From assembly GCA_003242735.1 (NCBI GenBank), contig QGVH01000031.1, forward strand, positions 1 through 42,759: 42,759 bases of DNA. The letters are read 5' to 3'. The DNA is from a bacterium (GTDB lineage: Bacteria > Gemmatimonadota > Gemmatimonadetes > Longimicrobiales > RSA9). Made by a program: the position numbers and the translations under genes. The notes beneath the pieces are model-generated. The model was given only the letters and a program-made list of their open reading frames with translations, did not search any database and was not told the DNA's origin. The stretch's first letter is position 1. Each line of letters opens with the position of its first letter. Below, in pieces: positions 31,562 through 38,815 of the stretch.

Positions 31562-33442
31562 ATGCGTCGAGGGCGGATCGAACTGCCCAAGGTCGAGAGG
31601 CGGCGGCGGGGCCAGTGGTCGCGCGTCGCGCTCGTCGTCGGCTCGGCGGCGCTGACCTTCGCCCTCGCCCGGATCCAGATCCTGGCCCGGGACGAGTACG
31701 CGCTCATCGCCAAGGAGAACCGCGTCCGGCCGATCGTCGTCCCGGCACCGCGGGGCACGATCTACGACCGGCACGGGCAGGTGGTGGCGGAGAACACGGT
31801 CGGCTACCGGGTGCTCCTCATGCCCGCGCCGATGGACTCGATGCTGGCGCAACTGGCGCGGCTGCGGCCCATCCTGGGCCTGACGGACCGGGAGATCGCC
31901 CTGGCCATCGCCCGCTACCGCCGGGAGCCGCACCTGCCGATGCAGGTGACGGCCAACGCATCGCCCGGCGGCGTGGCACGGCTCCAGGAGCGCCGCTTCC
32001 TGTTCCCCGGTGTGCTGATCCATCAGTATCCGCGCCGCCATTACCCGGCGGGCGAGGCGGTGGCGCACCTGGCCGGCTACGTGGCCGAGATCAGCAGCGC
32101 GGAGCTGGAGCTGCCCGAGTTCGCCGGGTATCGCCAGGGCCGCTGGATCGGGAAGGCCGGGCTCGAGCGGGCGTACGAACGCGTCCTGGGCGGCGAGCCG
32201 GGTGTCCGGTACCTGGAGGTGGACGCCCTGGGGCGCATCCTGCGCTGGTTGCCGGAGGAGAGCGGGCTCCCTCCGATCCCGGGGCGTGACATCACGCTGT
32301 ACCTCGACCTGGATCTCCAGCGCTACGTCGCGGAGATCTTCCCGAAGGGCATGCGGGGCGCGTTCGTCGCGCTGGACCCGCAGACCGGCGGGGTGCTCGC
32401 CCTCTACAGCACGCCGTCCTTCGACCCCAACCTGTTCGTGGGCGGCATCGACCCGGAGATCTGGGAGCAGCTCAACAACGACCCGGGCAAGCCGCTCCTG
32501 GACCGTGCCACGGGCGCAGCGCAGCCGCCGGGCTCGACCTTCAAGCTGGCCACGGCGGCGGTGGCCATGGACCTCGGCGTCCTGAAGCCGAACGACGTGA
32601 TGCCGATCCCGTGTACCGGCGGCATGCGCTACGAGCGGCGCTACGCGCGCTGCTGGTACGGCCGGGGGCACGGCTCACAGAACCTGATCGGCGCGATCAA
32701 GCATTCCTGCAACGTCTACTTCTACCAGGTCGGCATCCGGATCGGGCTGAAGCGCTTCCTGGAGATGGGGAGCCGGATCGGCATCGGCGGCCCGACGGGC
32801 ATCGACCTGCCCGGCGAGATCGCCTCGACCTTCCCGACCAGCACCGACGACTGGCAGCGCCGGTTCGGTTACCGTCCGTACGACAACGAGATCATGTCCC
32901 TGGCGATCGGCCAGGGGATGGTCACCCTCTCGCCGATCCGGCTGGCCCAGCTCTACGTCGCCGTGGCGCGCCCCGACGGCCGGGCACCCGTCCCGCGGCT
33001 CGCGCAGCTCGAGACGCCGCCGCCCATCGGCCTCGACCTCCGCATCCCGCCGGAGGGGATCGCCGCGTTCCGCAAGGGACTCCGCCGCGTCCTCGGCCCG
33101 GGCGGCACCGCGCACCTCAGCCGTCTACCCGGCTGGGACTTCATGGGCAAGACCGGCACGGCGCAGAACCCGCACGGCCCGGATCACGCCTGGTTCGTCG
33201 GCCTGGGCGGCCCGGTGGGCAAGGCCCCGGAGATCGTCGCCGTGATGATGCTCGAGCACGGGGAGCACGGCTATGCGGCGTCGGGGTACGTGGCGAACGC
33301 GGTGAACTTTTTTCTCAGCCGGAAGTATGGCTTGCCGTTCGAGCGCTATCCCACGCCGCGGGAACGTTTGAAGCACGACCTCCCCGTGGACTGGGCGTGG
33401 CTCTTCTCCGAGGTCGAAGACCCGCCCGAGGCACAGCCCTGA
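31562..33442 (+). CDS. mrdA: Penicillin-binding protein 2 (peptidoglycan D,D-transpeptidase)
   Basis: The predicted protein is 626 aa from ATG 31562. The N-terminal cytoplasmic arm and membrane helix (VALVVGSAALTFALARIQIL) are followed by the dimerisation domain (APRGTIYDRHGQVVAENTVGY), a typical PBP2/MrdA signature. The catalytic domain has STFK in QPPGSTFKLATAA (Ser325, Lys328), SCN in KHSCNVYFYQVG (382-384), and KTGT in FMGKTGTAQNP (530-533). The enzyme cross-links peptidoglycan during lateral wall synthesis. The usual neighbours mreBCD and rodA are not in this window. The middle SxN residue is Cys, a common variant in MrdA. Confidence 0.95.
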   Translation: MRRGRIELPKVERRRRGQWSRVALVVGSAALTFALARIQILARDEYALIAKENRVRPIVVPAPRGTIYDRHGQVVAENTVGYRVLLMPAPMDSMLAQLARLRPILGLTDREIALAIARYRREPHLPMQVTANASPGGVARLQERRFLFPGVLIHQYPRRHYPAGEAVAHLAGYVAEISSAELELPEFAGYRQGRWIGKAGLERAYERVLGGEPGVRYLEVDALGRILRWLPEESGLPPIPGRDITLYLDLDLQRYVAEIFPKGMRGAFVALDPQTGGVLALYSTPSFDPNLFVGGIDPEIWEQLNNDPGKPLLDRATGAAQPPGSTFKLATAAVAMDLGVLKPNDVMPIPCTGGMRYERRYARCWYGRGHGSQNLIGAIKHSCNVYFYQVGIRIGLKRFLEMGSRIGIGGPTGIDLPGEIASTFPTSTDDWQRRFGYRPYDNEIMSLAIGQGMVTLSPIRLAQLYVAVARPDGRAPVPRLAQLETPPPIGLDLRIPPEGIAAFRKGLRRVLGPGGTAHLSRLPGWDFMGKTGTAQNPHGPDHAWFVGLGGPVGKAPEIVAVMMLEHGEHGYAASGYVANAVNFFLSRKYGLPFERYPTPRERLKHDLPVDWAWLFSEVEDPPEAQP

Positions 33443-33550
33443 GCCCGGCGCCCGGGTCGCCGGCCGGGGCGTGACGCGCCGCGCTGGCACGTTATTTTCC
33501 CCCAGAGGGCCGTACCGCCTGATCCCTTCCCCCGGAAGAGGGAAGCGACC

Positions 33551-33937
33551 ATGTCCTACCAGCCTGTCGTTCGGGTCCTCTGTCTCGCCGTCGTCGCCGT
33601 GGGCGCCGCGGTGCTGGAAGGCCAGGGTACCCCGCGACCGGACGCCGACGCGGGCCGCAGAGAGGCGGCCCCGGTCCGGCTCATCGTCCAGAACCGGTCC
33701 TACTCGACGTTCCGGGTGTTCATGCGCGAGCAAGGGGGGCGGGAGCGGTCGCTCGGCCAGGCGCCGCCGGAGTTCACCAACACGTTGTTCATCTCGGAGC
33801 CGGTGCCCGCGGGGCCGGTGCGCTTCGTGGCCCGGCTGCCCGGCGAGTCCGAGGACGTGCACACGTCCGCGGAGATCCGCGTGACACCTGGCAGCCGGGT
33901 GACTTGGCGACTGCCGGACAACGTGTTGGAGCGTTAG
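33551..33937 (+). CDS. Small secreted protein, hypothetical
   Basis: The predicted protein is 128 aa from ATG 33551, with GAGGGAAG upstream. A signal peptide (VVRVLCLAVVAVGAAVLEGQG) precedes an Asp/Arg/Ala linker and a small beta-rich domain: APVRLIVQNRSYSTFRVFMREQG, FTNTLFISEPVPAGPVRFVARLPG and AEIRVTPGSRVTWRLPDNV. The pattern of a core VQNRSYSTFRVF strand and a closing VTWRLP strand suggests an Ig-like or cupredoxin-like sandwich, but no metal ligands are visible. I do not know the family. An AT-rich TATTTT element at 33493-33498 with GTGACG 16 bp upstream may be its promoter. Confidence 0.72.
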   Translation: MSYQPVVRVLCLAVVAVGAAVLEGQGTPRPDADAGRREAAPVRLIVQNRSYSTFRVFMREQGGRERSLGQAPPEFTNTLFISEPVPAGPVRFVARLPGESEDVHTSAEIRVTPGSRVTWRLPDNVLER

Positions 33938-33941
33938 GGGA

Positions 33942-34253
33942 CTAGACGCTCTTGCCTTCGCGACGGCGGGACGGACGCCCCGGACGGGTGCCCGGCGCAT
34001 CGTCGCCGCTCTCGAGCCGCGCGAGCACCCGTCGGGCGATGATCGTCGCCCTGGGCTCCCGGGGCTCCATGGCATCCAGGTAGATGTCGAGGAGCCGGTC
34101 GAGCGGGATCTGGTCGCCGACCGCTTCGAAGACGTCCAAGACGTTTTCGACGTGCGTCTCGATCAGAGCCTCTTCCGCCCGGGCGAGTGCGATGAGGAGC
34201 CGTTTCCGTCCGGCATCGTCACGCCGCCGCCAGCGCCGCAGCCAACCCAGCAC
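33942..34253 (-). CDS. Hypothetical protein, 103 aa
   Basis: I chose GTG 34253 because GGAGG lies 5 nt before it; the frame stays open upstream to 34391, but that stretch is Pro/Arg-rich. The protein reads VLGWLRRWRRRDDAGRKRLL, IALARAEEALIETHVENVLDVF, EAVGDQIPLDRLLDIYLDAM and EPREPRATIIARRVLARLESG, then a basic tail. It is predicted to be a helical soluble protein with repeated amphipathic helices. I do not recognise the family. It is convergent with the small secreted protein gene (4 bp between stops) and divergent from the TPR gene at 34505. Confidence 0.65.
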   Translation of the reverse strand: MLGWLRRWRRRDDAGRKRLLIALARAEEALIETHVENVLDVFEAVGDQIPLDRLLDIYLDAMEPREPRATIIARRVLARLESGDDAPGTRPGRPSRRREGKSV

Positions 34254-34504
34254 ACACGCCTCCGTTGCGGTCCAGGGTCCAGCGCGCGGATCGGCGCCGC
34301 CGTCTCCGCGCGGGTCGGAAGATGCTGGCGGGCGATGGGTGCGGCAACCCGCGGGCGGGCGCCCCGCCGCGGCTGGTCGTCGCATCGCCACGGGGGTGGT
34401 CGCGGGTCGTCGGACCCATTAGATTGGGGGCGCCGTTCCCGGGCATTCTCGCTCTCCCCCGAATCACCGGTTCTGGGCCTCGACGCAGGCAGGAGGCGCT
34501 GAGC

Positions 34505-35590
34505 ATGGCCAGTCCGTTCCTCAGTGCGGAGGAGTACGACGAGCGCGCCCATCATTTGTTCAACGACGGGGATTACGACGCGGCGCTGGAGACCCTCAAG
34601 GAGGGGCTCAGGCTCTACCCGCACTCCGTCGAGCTCTACGTCGGCATGGGCTACACGCGGCTCGCCCGCGAGGAGTTCGCGTGGGCGAAGCAGGCGTTCG
34701 AGAAGGCGCTCGTCCTGGATCCGGACCACGAGGACGCACTGGTCGGCCTCGGCGAGGTCCTGTTGCGGCTGGGACGCCACGAGGAGGCGCTCGCCCTGTT
34801 CGATCGGGCGCGCCGCTCCGGCTGCGCCGACGACCTGGAGCTCATGCTCTCCATGGGCCGGGCCCTGTACCGCGAGCGGCTCTACGAGCAGGCCCGCGAG
34901 GTCTTCATGGACGCCGTCTCGCTCCGGCCCGATAGTGCGGAGGCCTACGCCGGCCTCGCCTATACGCTGCACCGCCTGGGCGACGACGCCGGCGCCCGTC
35001 GCAACCTGCGCCGCGCACTCAAGCTCGATCCCGAGCACCACGAGGCGCGCATCTACCTCGGCCATCTGCTTTACGACCGGGGCGACTGGGAGGGAGCGCT
35101 CCAGGCCTTCGAGCGCGTGCCGCCTTCGGAGCACTGGGACCCGGTCGCCCTCTGGCGACTCATCGAGCTGAAGCGCGCACTCCATGGCACCGAGCCGGGC
35201 GACCCGGAGCTGGTGCCCTGGGAGGCGCGGCTCGAGGAGCTCGAGGTGGAGCCGGACCCGCTCGATGAGCTGCTCGCCGAGATCGAGAACGGGGCGCTGG
35301 AGCCGTCGCAGCTCGAGCTGTTCGAGCGCGTGCGCCCGCCGGAGGCGGAACCGGAGCCGGAGGTGCACCGCGTCCGCACGCCGGATGGCAAGGTGTACAC
35401 CGGCACCTGGCTGGACATCGTCCGTCAGCTCCGGGACGCGCGCGGCCTGCCTGGCGAGACCATTGCACAGTTCATGCGTCGCGAGGCGGAGCGTGAGCGT
35501 GCGCGGACCGGGATCGGGATCCCCAGCGACGAGCCGGAGGCGTTCATCCGGGCCAGCGCGCGTGCGGGGCTCCTGCGCATCGAACGCTGA
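34505..35590 (+). CDS. Tetratricopeptide repeat protein
   Basis: The predicted protein is 361 aa from ATG 34505, with GGAGG upstream. It has five or more TPR units in residues ~5-210, for example AHHLFNDGDYDAALETLKEGLRLYPHS, YVGMGYTRLAREEFAWAKQAFEKALVLDPDH, AEAYAGLAYTLHRLGDDAGARRNLRRALKLDPEH and ARIYLGHLLYDRGDWEGALQAFERV. A C-terminal part rich in Glu and Pro (residues ~230-300) precedes a conserved helical region (GKVYTGTWLDIVRQLRD). It has no signal peptide, so it is a cytoplasmic scaffold by prediction. It is followed 3 bp later by a membrane-bound TPR gene, and the two are probably one operon. The partner proteins cannot be inferred. Confidence 0.88.
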   Translation: MASPFLSAEEYDERAHHLFNDGDYDAALETLKEGLRLYPHSVELYVGMGYTRLAREEFAWAKQAFEKALVLDPDHEDALVGLGEVLLRLGRHEEALALFDRARRSGCADDLELMLSMGRALYRERLYEQAREVFMDAVSLRPDSAEAYAGLAYTLHRLGDDAGARRNLRRALKLDPEHHEARIYLGHLLYDRGDWEGALQAFERVPPSEHWDPVALWRLIELKRALHGTEPGDPELVPWEARLEELEVEPDPLDELLAEIENGALEPSQLELFERVRPPEAEPEPEVHRVRTPDGKVYTGTWLDIVRQLRDARGLPGETIAQFMRREAERERARTGIGIPSDEPEAFIRASARAGLLRIER

Positions 35591-35593
35591 CCC

Positions 35594-36589
35594 ATGATCG
35601 ATCCTTCTCGCGTCCTCGAGCCGCTGGACGAGGCCGGGGACGCGATCGGACGGCTCAGGGATTACCGCACCCCGGAGCAGCTCGCCGATGCCGTCCGGGC
35701 GGTGTGGCAGGCGGTCGAGCGCACGCTCCGGCTGCTGCTCCGCTCGGACCGCGATGCGCCGGATGCGCTCCGGCTGACCGCTCTCTCACCCACCGAACTG
35801 CCGACCGACCGCCTCGTCCGCGCGCTGCGGGAGCGCGACCGCATCTCCATCGAGCTGGGCGGACTCGTTTCCGAGCTCGAGCGGGCGGCGCGACGCGCGG
35901 AGGCCGGCCAGCCACGCGCGGCGGACGCCGACCTCGCGCAGGCCGTGGTGGACCGGCTGCGGGCCGAGGTCCACGCGCTGGGCGAGGAGCCCGTACGCGA
36001 GGTCGCGCACCAGGCCGTCTCGCAACGGGCGCTGGATGAGCCCGCCACGCCCGTCCCGCCGCCGGCGCGCCAGCGCCGCGGCCTCCTCGTCGGCGTGGCG
36101 GTGGCCGTGGCAGCGCTCGTGCTCGTCTTCCTCGTCATCGGGCGCCTGGCCGACGGCACCGCCGACGCCATGGACGAGGCGGTCGCGGACTTCCGGGCCG
36201 GCCGGCTGGCGGAGGCGGAGGCGGGTTTCCGCACGGTGCTCGAACGCGATCCCGAGAACGTCACCGCGCTGCTCTACCTCGCCCGGATCCACCGGCGCGA
36301 GAACCGCCTCGAGGCCGCCGCCGACCGCCTCCGCGAGGCCGCGGCGCTGGCACCCGAAGACGCGGACGTGCGGCGCGAGCTGGGTCACCTCTTCATCCAG
36401 CTCGGCCGCGCCGAAGAGGGGATCCGGCAGTACCGCCGCGCCGTCGAGCTCGCGCCCGAGCAGGCCGCGAACTGGCTGGCGCTGATCCGCGCGCTCCGCG
36501 CCATCGGCAGCCCGGAAGCCGACGAGTGGCTGCGGCGCGCGCCGGCCGAGGTCCAGGCCGCTCTCGGGGGGCCTCCTGCTCCCGCTTGA
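35594..36589 (+). CDS. Membrane-anchored TPR protein
   Basis: The predicted protein is 331 aa from ATG 35594. The N-terminal ~150 residues are helical and charged (RTPEQLADAVRAVWQAVERTLRLLL, RALRERDRISIELGGLVSELERAARRA). One membrane helix follows at ~165-183 (LLVGVAVAVAALVLVFLVIG). The C-terminal third has TPR units: AVADFRAGRLAEAEAGFRTVLERDPEN, LLYLARIHRRENRLEAAADRLREAAALAPED and LGHLFIQLGRAEEGIRQYRRAVELAPEQ. It probably places TPR repeats on the outside of the inner membrane, with a cytoplasmic helical part. It starts 3 bp after the preceding TPR gene, suggesting the two act together. Confidence 0.85.
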   Translation: MIDPSRVLEPLDEAGDAIGRLRDYRTPEQLADAVRAVWQAVERTLRLLLRSDRDAPDALRLTALSPTELPTDRLVRALRERDRISIELGGLVSELERAARRAEAGQPRAADADLAQAVVDRLRAEVHALGEEPVREVAHQAVSQRALDEPATPVPPPARQRRGLLVGVAVAVAALVLVFLVIGRLADGTADAMDEAVADFRAGRLAEAEAGFRTVLERDPENVTALLYLARIHRRENRLEAAADRLREAAALAPEDADVRRELGHLFIQLGRAEEGIRQYRRAVELAPEQAANWLALIRALRAIGSPEADEWLRRAPAEVQAALGGPPAPA

Positions 36590-36614
36590 CGCTGCCACGG
36601 CCCGGTCCTATCTT
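36586..36614 (+). promoter_or_regulatory. Likely sigma70-type promoter of the cytochrome/cupredoxin pair
   Basis: TTGACG (36586-36591), a 17-bp spacer, and TATCTT (36609-36614). The -35 box overlaps the stop of the TPR gene. The predicted start near 36621 gives a leader of about 96 nt. Confidence 0.55.
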
Positions 36615-36716
36615 CGGCGCGCTCCACAGACCGGAGCGGACCGATTGGCGAGAGGATCATCTGCACGGGACGGAGCGGCCCGTCCCTCACATTCTCGATT
36701 CCGGGAGGAGACGCCA

Positions 36717-37184
36717 ATGCGCAGGACCGCCTGGATCACGCCTCTCTCGGTGCTGGCCTTCGCGGGCCTGGCCACCGTGGCGTGCCAGTCTCAGGATGCT
36801 CAGCAGCAGCAGCCCGCCGCGGCCCCGCAGGCCGAGGCCCCGCAGCAGGCGCAGGAGCCGGCTGCCTCCGTGGAGCTGCCGCCGGGGGTCACGCAGGAGA
36901 TGGTCGCCCAGGGCAAGCAGATCTTCACATCGACCGGGTTGTGCTTCACCTGCCACGGCCCGGATGGGAAGGGGATGTCCGGCCTGGGCCCGAACCTCAC
37001 GGACAACCAGTGGCTGAACGTCGATGGCTCGTACGACGCCATCGTCCAGGTGATCACGACGGGCGTGGCGCAGCCCAAGGAGGCCGCTTCGCCGATGCCG
37101 CCGATGGGGGGCGCGCAGCTCACGGATGAGCAGATCCGCGCCGTCGCGGCGTACGTCTACGCGCTCAGCCGCGGTGGAGCGTGA
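36717..37184 (+). CDS. Cytochrome c lipoprotein
   Basis: The predicted protein is 155 aa from ATG 36717, with GGGAGGAGA upstream. A lipoprotein-like signal ends in ATVAC (Cys23), then a Gln/Pro/Ala linker (residues ~25-52). The haem site is CFTCHG (Cys76, Cys79, His80). The likely distal ligand is Met130 in SPMPPMGG. LGPNLTDNQWLNVDGSYDAI is typical of c6-like small c-type cytochromes. The final helix (TDEQIRAVAAYVYALSRGG) completes a standard class I fold. It would carry electrons in the periplasm, anchored to a membrane. The stop overlaps the GTG start of the cupredoxin gene. Confidence 0.92.
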   Translation: MRRTAWITPLSVLAFAGLATVACQSQDAQQQQPAAAPQAEAPQQAQEPAASVELPPGVTQEMVAQGKQIFTSTGLCFTCHGPDGKGMSGLGPNLTDNQWLNVDGSYDAIVQVITTGVAQPKEAASPMPPMGGAQLTDEQIRAVAAYVYALSRGGA

Positions 37185-37657
37185 GCTCCTTCGACATGCT
37201 CTCCACGGGGCGCCTCCCACTGAGGCGCCCTTTCGTTTTGCTCGCGGCGGTGTGCGCACTCGCCGCGTGTGATCGCGCGGCCGTGCCCGAGCGCCCGCCC
37301 ATCCTGGAGCTCGGCGCCGTCGTTGCCGAGCTCCCGCCGGGGGCGCGCGTGCACGAGGTCCGCGTCGGCGGCGCCGCGCCGGCCGCCGAGCTCGAGCCGG
37401 ACACGGTCCGTGCACGTCCGGGCGACGTGGTCGGCTTCACCGCGGTCGCCCACGGCATGCACGCCGTCGCGTTCGACGCGCCGGCGCTCGCGCCCGAGGC
37501 CGGCGCCTTCCTCTCCGAGACGCGCCAGCTCCGCGGCCCGCCACTCGTCAAGGCGGGCGCCACGTGGGTCGTGTCGCTCGACGGCGCGCCGCCGGGCACG
37601 TATCCGTTCGTGTGCATCACCCACGGCGCGCGCGGCGTCCTCGTCGTCGAGCCGTGA
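37181..37657 (+). CDS. Cupredoxin-like lipoprotein (plastocyanin/azurin fold)
   Basis: The predicted protein is 158 aa from GTG 37181, which overlaps the cytochrome stop (GTGA); ATG 37196 is the alternative. The lipobox is ALAAC (Cys30). The cupredoxin core has RARPGDVVGFTAVAHGMHAVAFD (His91/His94), the loop SLDGAPPGTYPFVCITHGARGVLVV with Cys145 and His148. In classical plastocyanin-type sites C-x2-H-x4-M supplies the axial Met; here the corresponding residue is Val153, so the axial Met is absent. The site could be a two-His/one-Cys copper centre. It probably exchanges electrons with the cytochrome c encoded just upstream. A terminator-like hairpin lies inside its first codons (37208-37239). 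Confidence 0.82.
   Translation: MSSFDMLSTGRLPLRRPFVLLAAVCALAACDRAAVPERPPILELGAVVAELPPGARVHEVRVGGAAPAAELEPDTVRARPGDVVGFTAVAHGMHAVAFDAPALAPEAGAFLSETRQLRGPPLVKAGATWVVSLDGAPPGTYPFVCITHGARGVLVVEP
37208..37239 (+). terminator. Intrinsic-terminator-like hairpin inside the 5' end of the cupredoxin gene
   Basis: A perfect 9-bp stem (37208-37216 with 37222-37230), a 5-nt loop, and TTTCGTTTT at once after. It lies 24 bp past the cytochrome stop but within the predicted signal-peptide region of the cupredoxin. It could act as a terminator for the cytochrome mRNA or as an attenuator of the second gene. Confidence 0.7.
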
Positions 37658-37696
37658 GGGAGTCCCACGGCCTGGCGACAGCCGGCCGCCGGGCCG

Positions 37697-37702
37697 TATC
37701 TT
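37697..37702 (+). promoter_or_regulatory. Possible -10 element of a leaderless transcript
   Basis: TATCTT ends 8 bp before ATG 37710, too close for a normal leader, and no Shine-Dalgarno sequence is present (the sequence between is TCCCGCC). A start of transcription at or one base from the ATG would make this mRNA leaderless. The -35 (TGGCGA at 37673-37678) is weak. Confidence 0.4.
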
Positions 37703-37709
37703 TCCCGCC

Positions 37710-38765
37710 ATGGCACGCATCGCTGTGATTCCCGGTGACGGCATCGGCACGGAGGTCACGCGCCAGGCCGTCAAGCTGCTCCGACTCTTCGCCACCGAGG
37801 CCCGGCTCCCGCTCGAACTCGTGGAGTGGGACCTGGGCAGCGAACGCTATCTGCGCACCGGATCCGCCATCACCACCGAGGAGATGGAGGATCTCCGGGC
37901 CAACTACGACGCGATCTTCCTCGGCGCGCTGGGCGATCCGCGCGTCCCGGACAACAGCCATATCCGCGCGATCCTGCTGGGTCTGCGGTTCCACCTCGAC
38001 CTGTACGTGAACCTGCGGCCCGTCCGCCTCTTCGACGCATCGCTCTCGCCGTTGCGGGACGTGGAGCCCGAGGACGTGGACATCGTGATCGTCCGCGAGA
38101 ACACCGAGGGCGTGTATGCGGGGCTGGGCGGCAACTTCAGGCGCGGGACGCCGGACGAGGTCGCCATCGAGGAAGACATCCACACCCGCAAGGGCGTCGA
38201 GCGCATCGTGCGCGCAGCGTTCGAGCACGCCCGCGCCAGCGGCCGTCACAAGGTTACGCTCGCCGACAAGGCCAACGCGATGCCGCACGTCGGCGACCTG
38301 TGGCGCCGTGTCTTCGCCGAGGTCGCGGCCGAGTACCCGGACATCGAGCACCACGCCATGTACATCGACGCGCTCGCCCTCGACCTCGTGCTGCACCCGG
38401 CGCGCTACGATGTGATCGTCACGTCCAACCTCTTCGGGGACATCCTGAGCGACCTCGCCGCCGCGCTCGCCGGCGGCCTCGGCCTCGCGCCGTCGGCCAA
38501 CGTGCACCCGGGGCGCCACGCGATGTTCGAGCCGGTCCACGGCTCTGCGCCGGACATCGCCGGCACCGGGCGGGCCAATCCGCTGGCCGCCATTCTGACC
38601 GCGGCGATGATGCTGGACCATCTCGGCTACGCGCGGGAGGCGGCGCGGGTGGAGGCAGCGGTGCGCCGTTCCATCGCCGAGCGCCGGACCACGCCGGACC
38701 TCGGCGGCTCCCTCACCACGGACGAGGTCGGGGATTGGATCTGCGAGGCGGTCCGGGAAACCTGA
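37710..38765 (+). CDS. Isocitrate/isopropylmalate dehydrogenase family protein
   Basis: The predicted protein is 351 aa from ATG 37710. Conserved parts are IAVIPGDGIGTEVTRQAVKLL, LRFHLDLYVNLRPVRLF (substrate arginines), IVRENTEGVYAGLGG, VTLADKANAMPHVGDLWRRVF, DVIVTSNLFGDILSDLAAALAG and MFEPVHGSAPDIAGTGRANPLAA. The enzyme is an NAD(P)-dependent beta-decarboxylating dehydrogenase that acts on 2-hydroxy acids. 3-Isopropylmalate and isocitrate are the main possibilities, and tartrate/malate-type relatives are also close. The sequence alone does not settle the substrate. No leucine genes lie adjacent. Confidence 0.9.
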   Translation: MARIAVIPGDGIGTEVTRQAVKLLRLFATEARLPLELVEWDLGSERYLRTGSAITTEEMEDLRANYDAIFLGALGDPRVPDNSHIRAILLGLRFHLDLYVNLRPVRLFDASLSPLRDVEPEDVDIVIVRENTEGVYAGLGGNFRRGTPDEVAIEEDIHTRKGVERIVRAAFEHARASGRHKVTLADKANAMPHVGDLWRRVFAEVAAEYPDIEHHAMYIDALALDLVLHPARYDVIVTSNLFGDILSDLAAALAGGLGLAPSANVHPGRHAMFEPVHGSAPDIAGTGRANPLAAILTAAMMLDHLGYAREAARVEAAVRRSIAERRTTPDLGGSLTTDEVGDWICEAVRET

Positions 38766-38815
38766 GCACCGCGCCCGTGTAGGACGCGGGCGACCCACGA
38801 CTCCGGGAGCGATCC

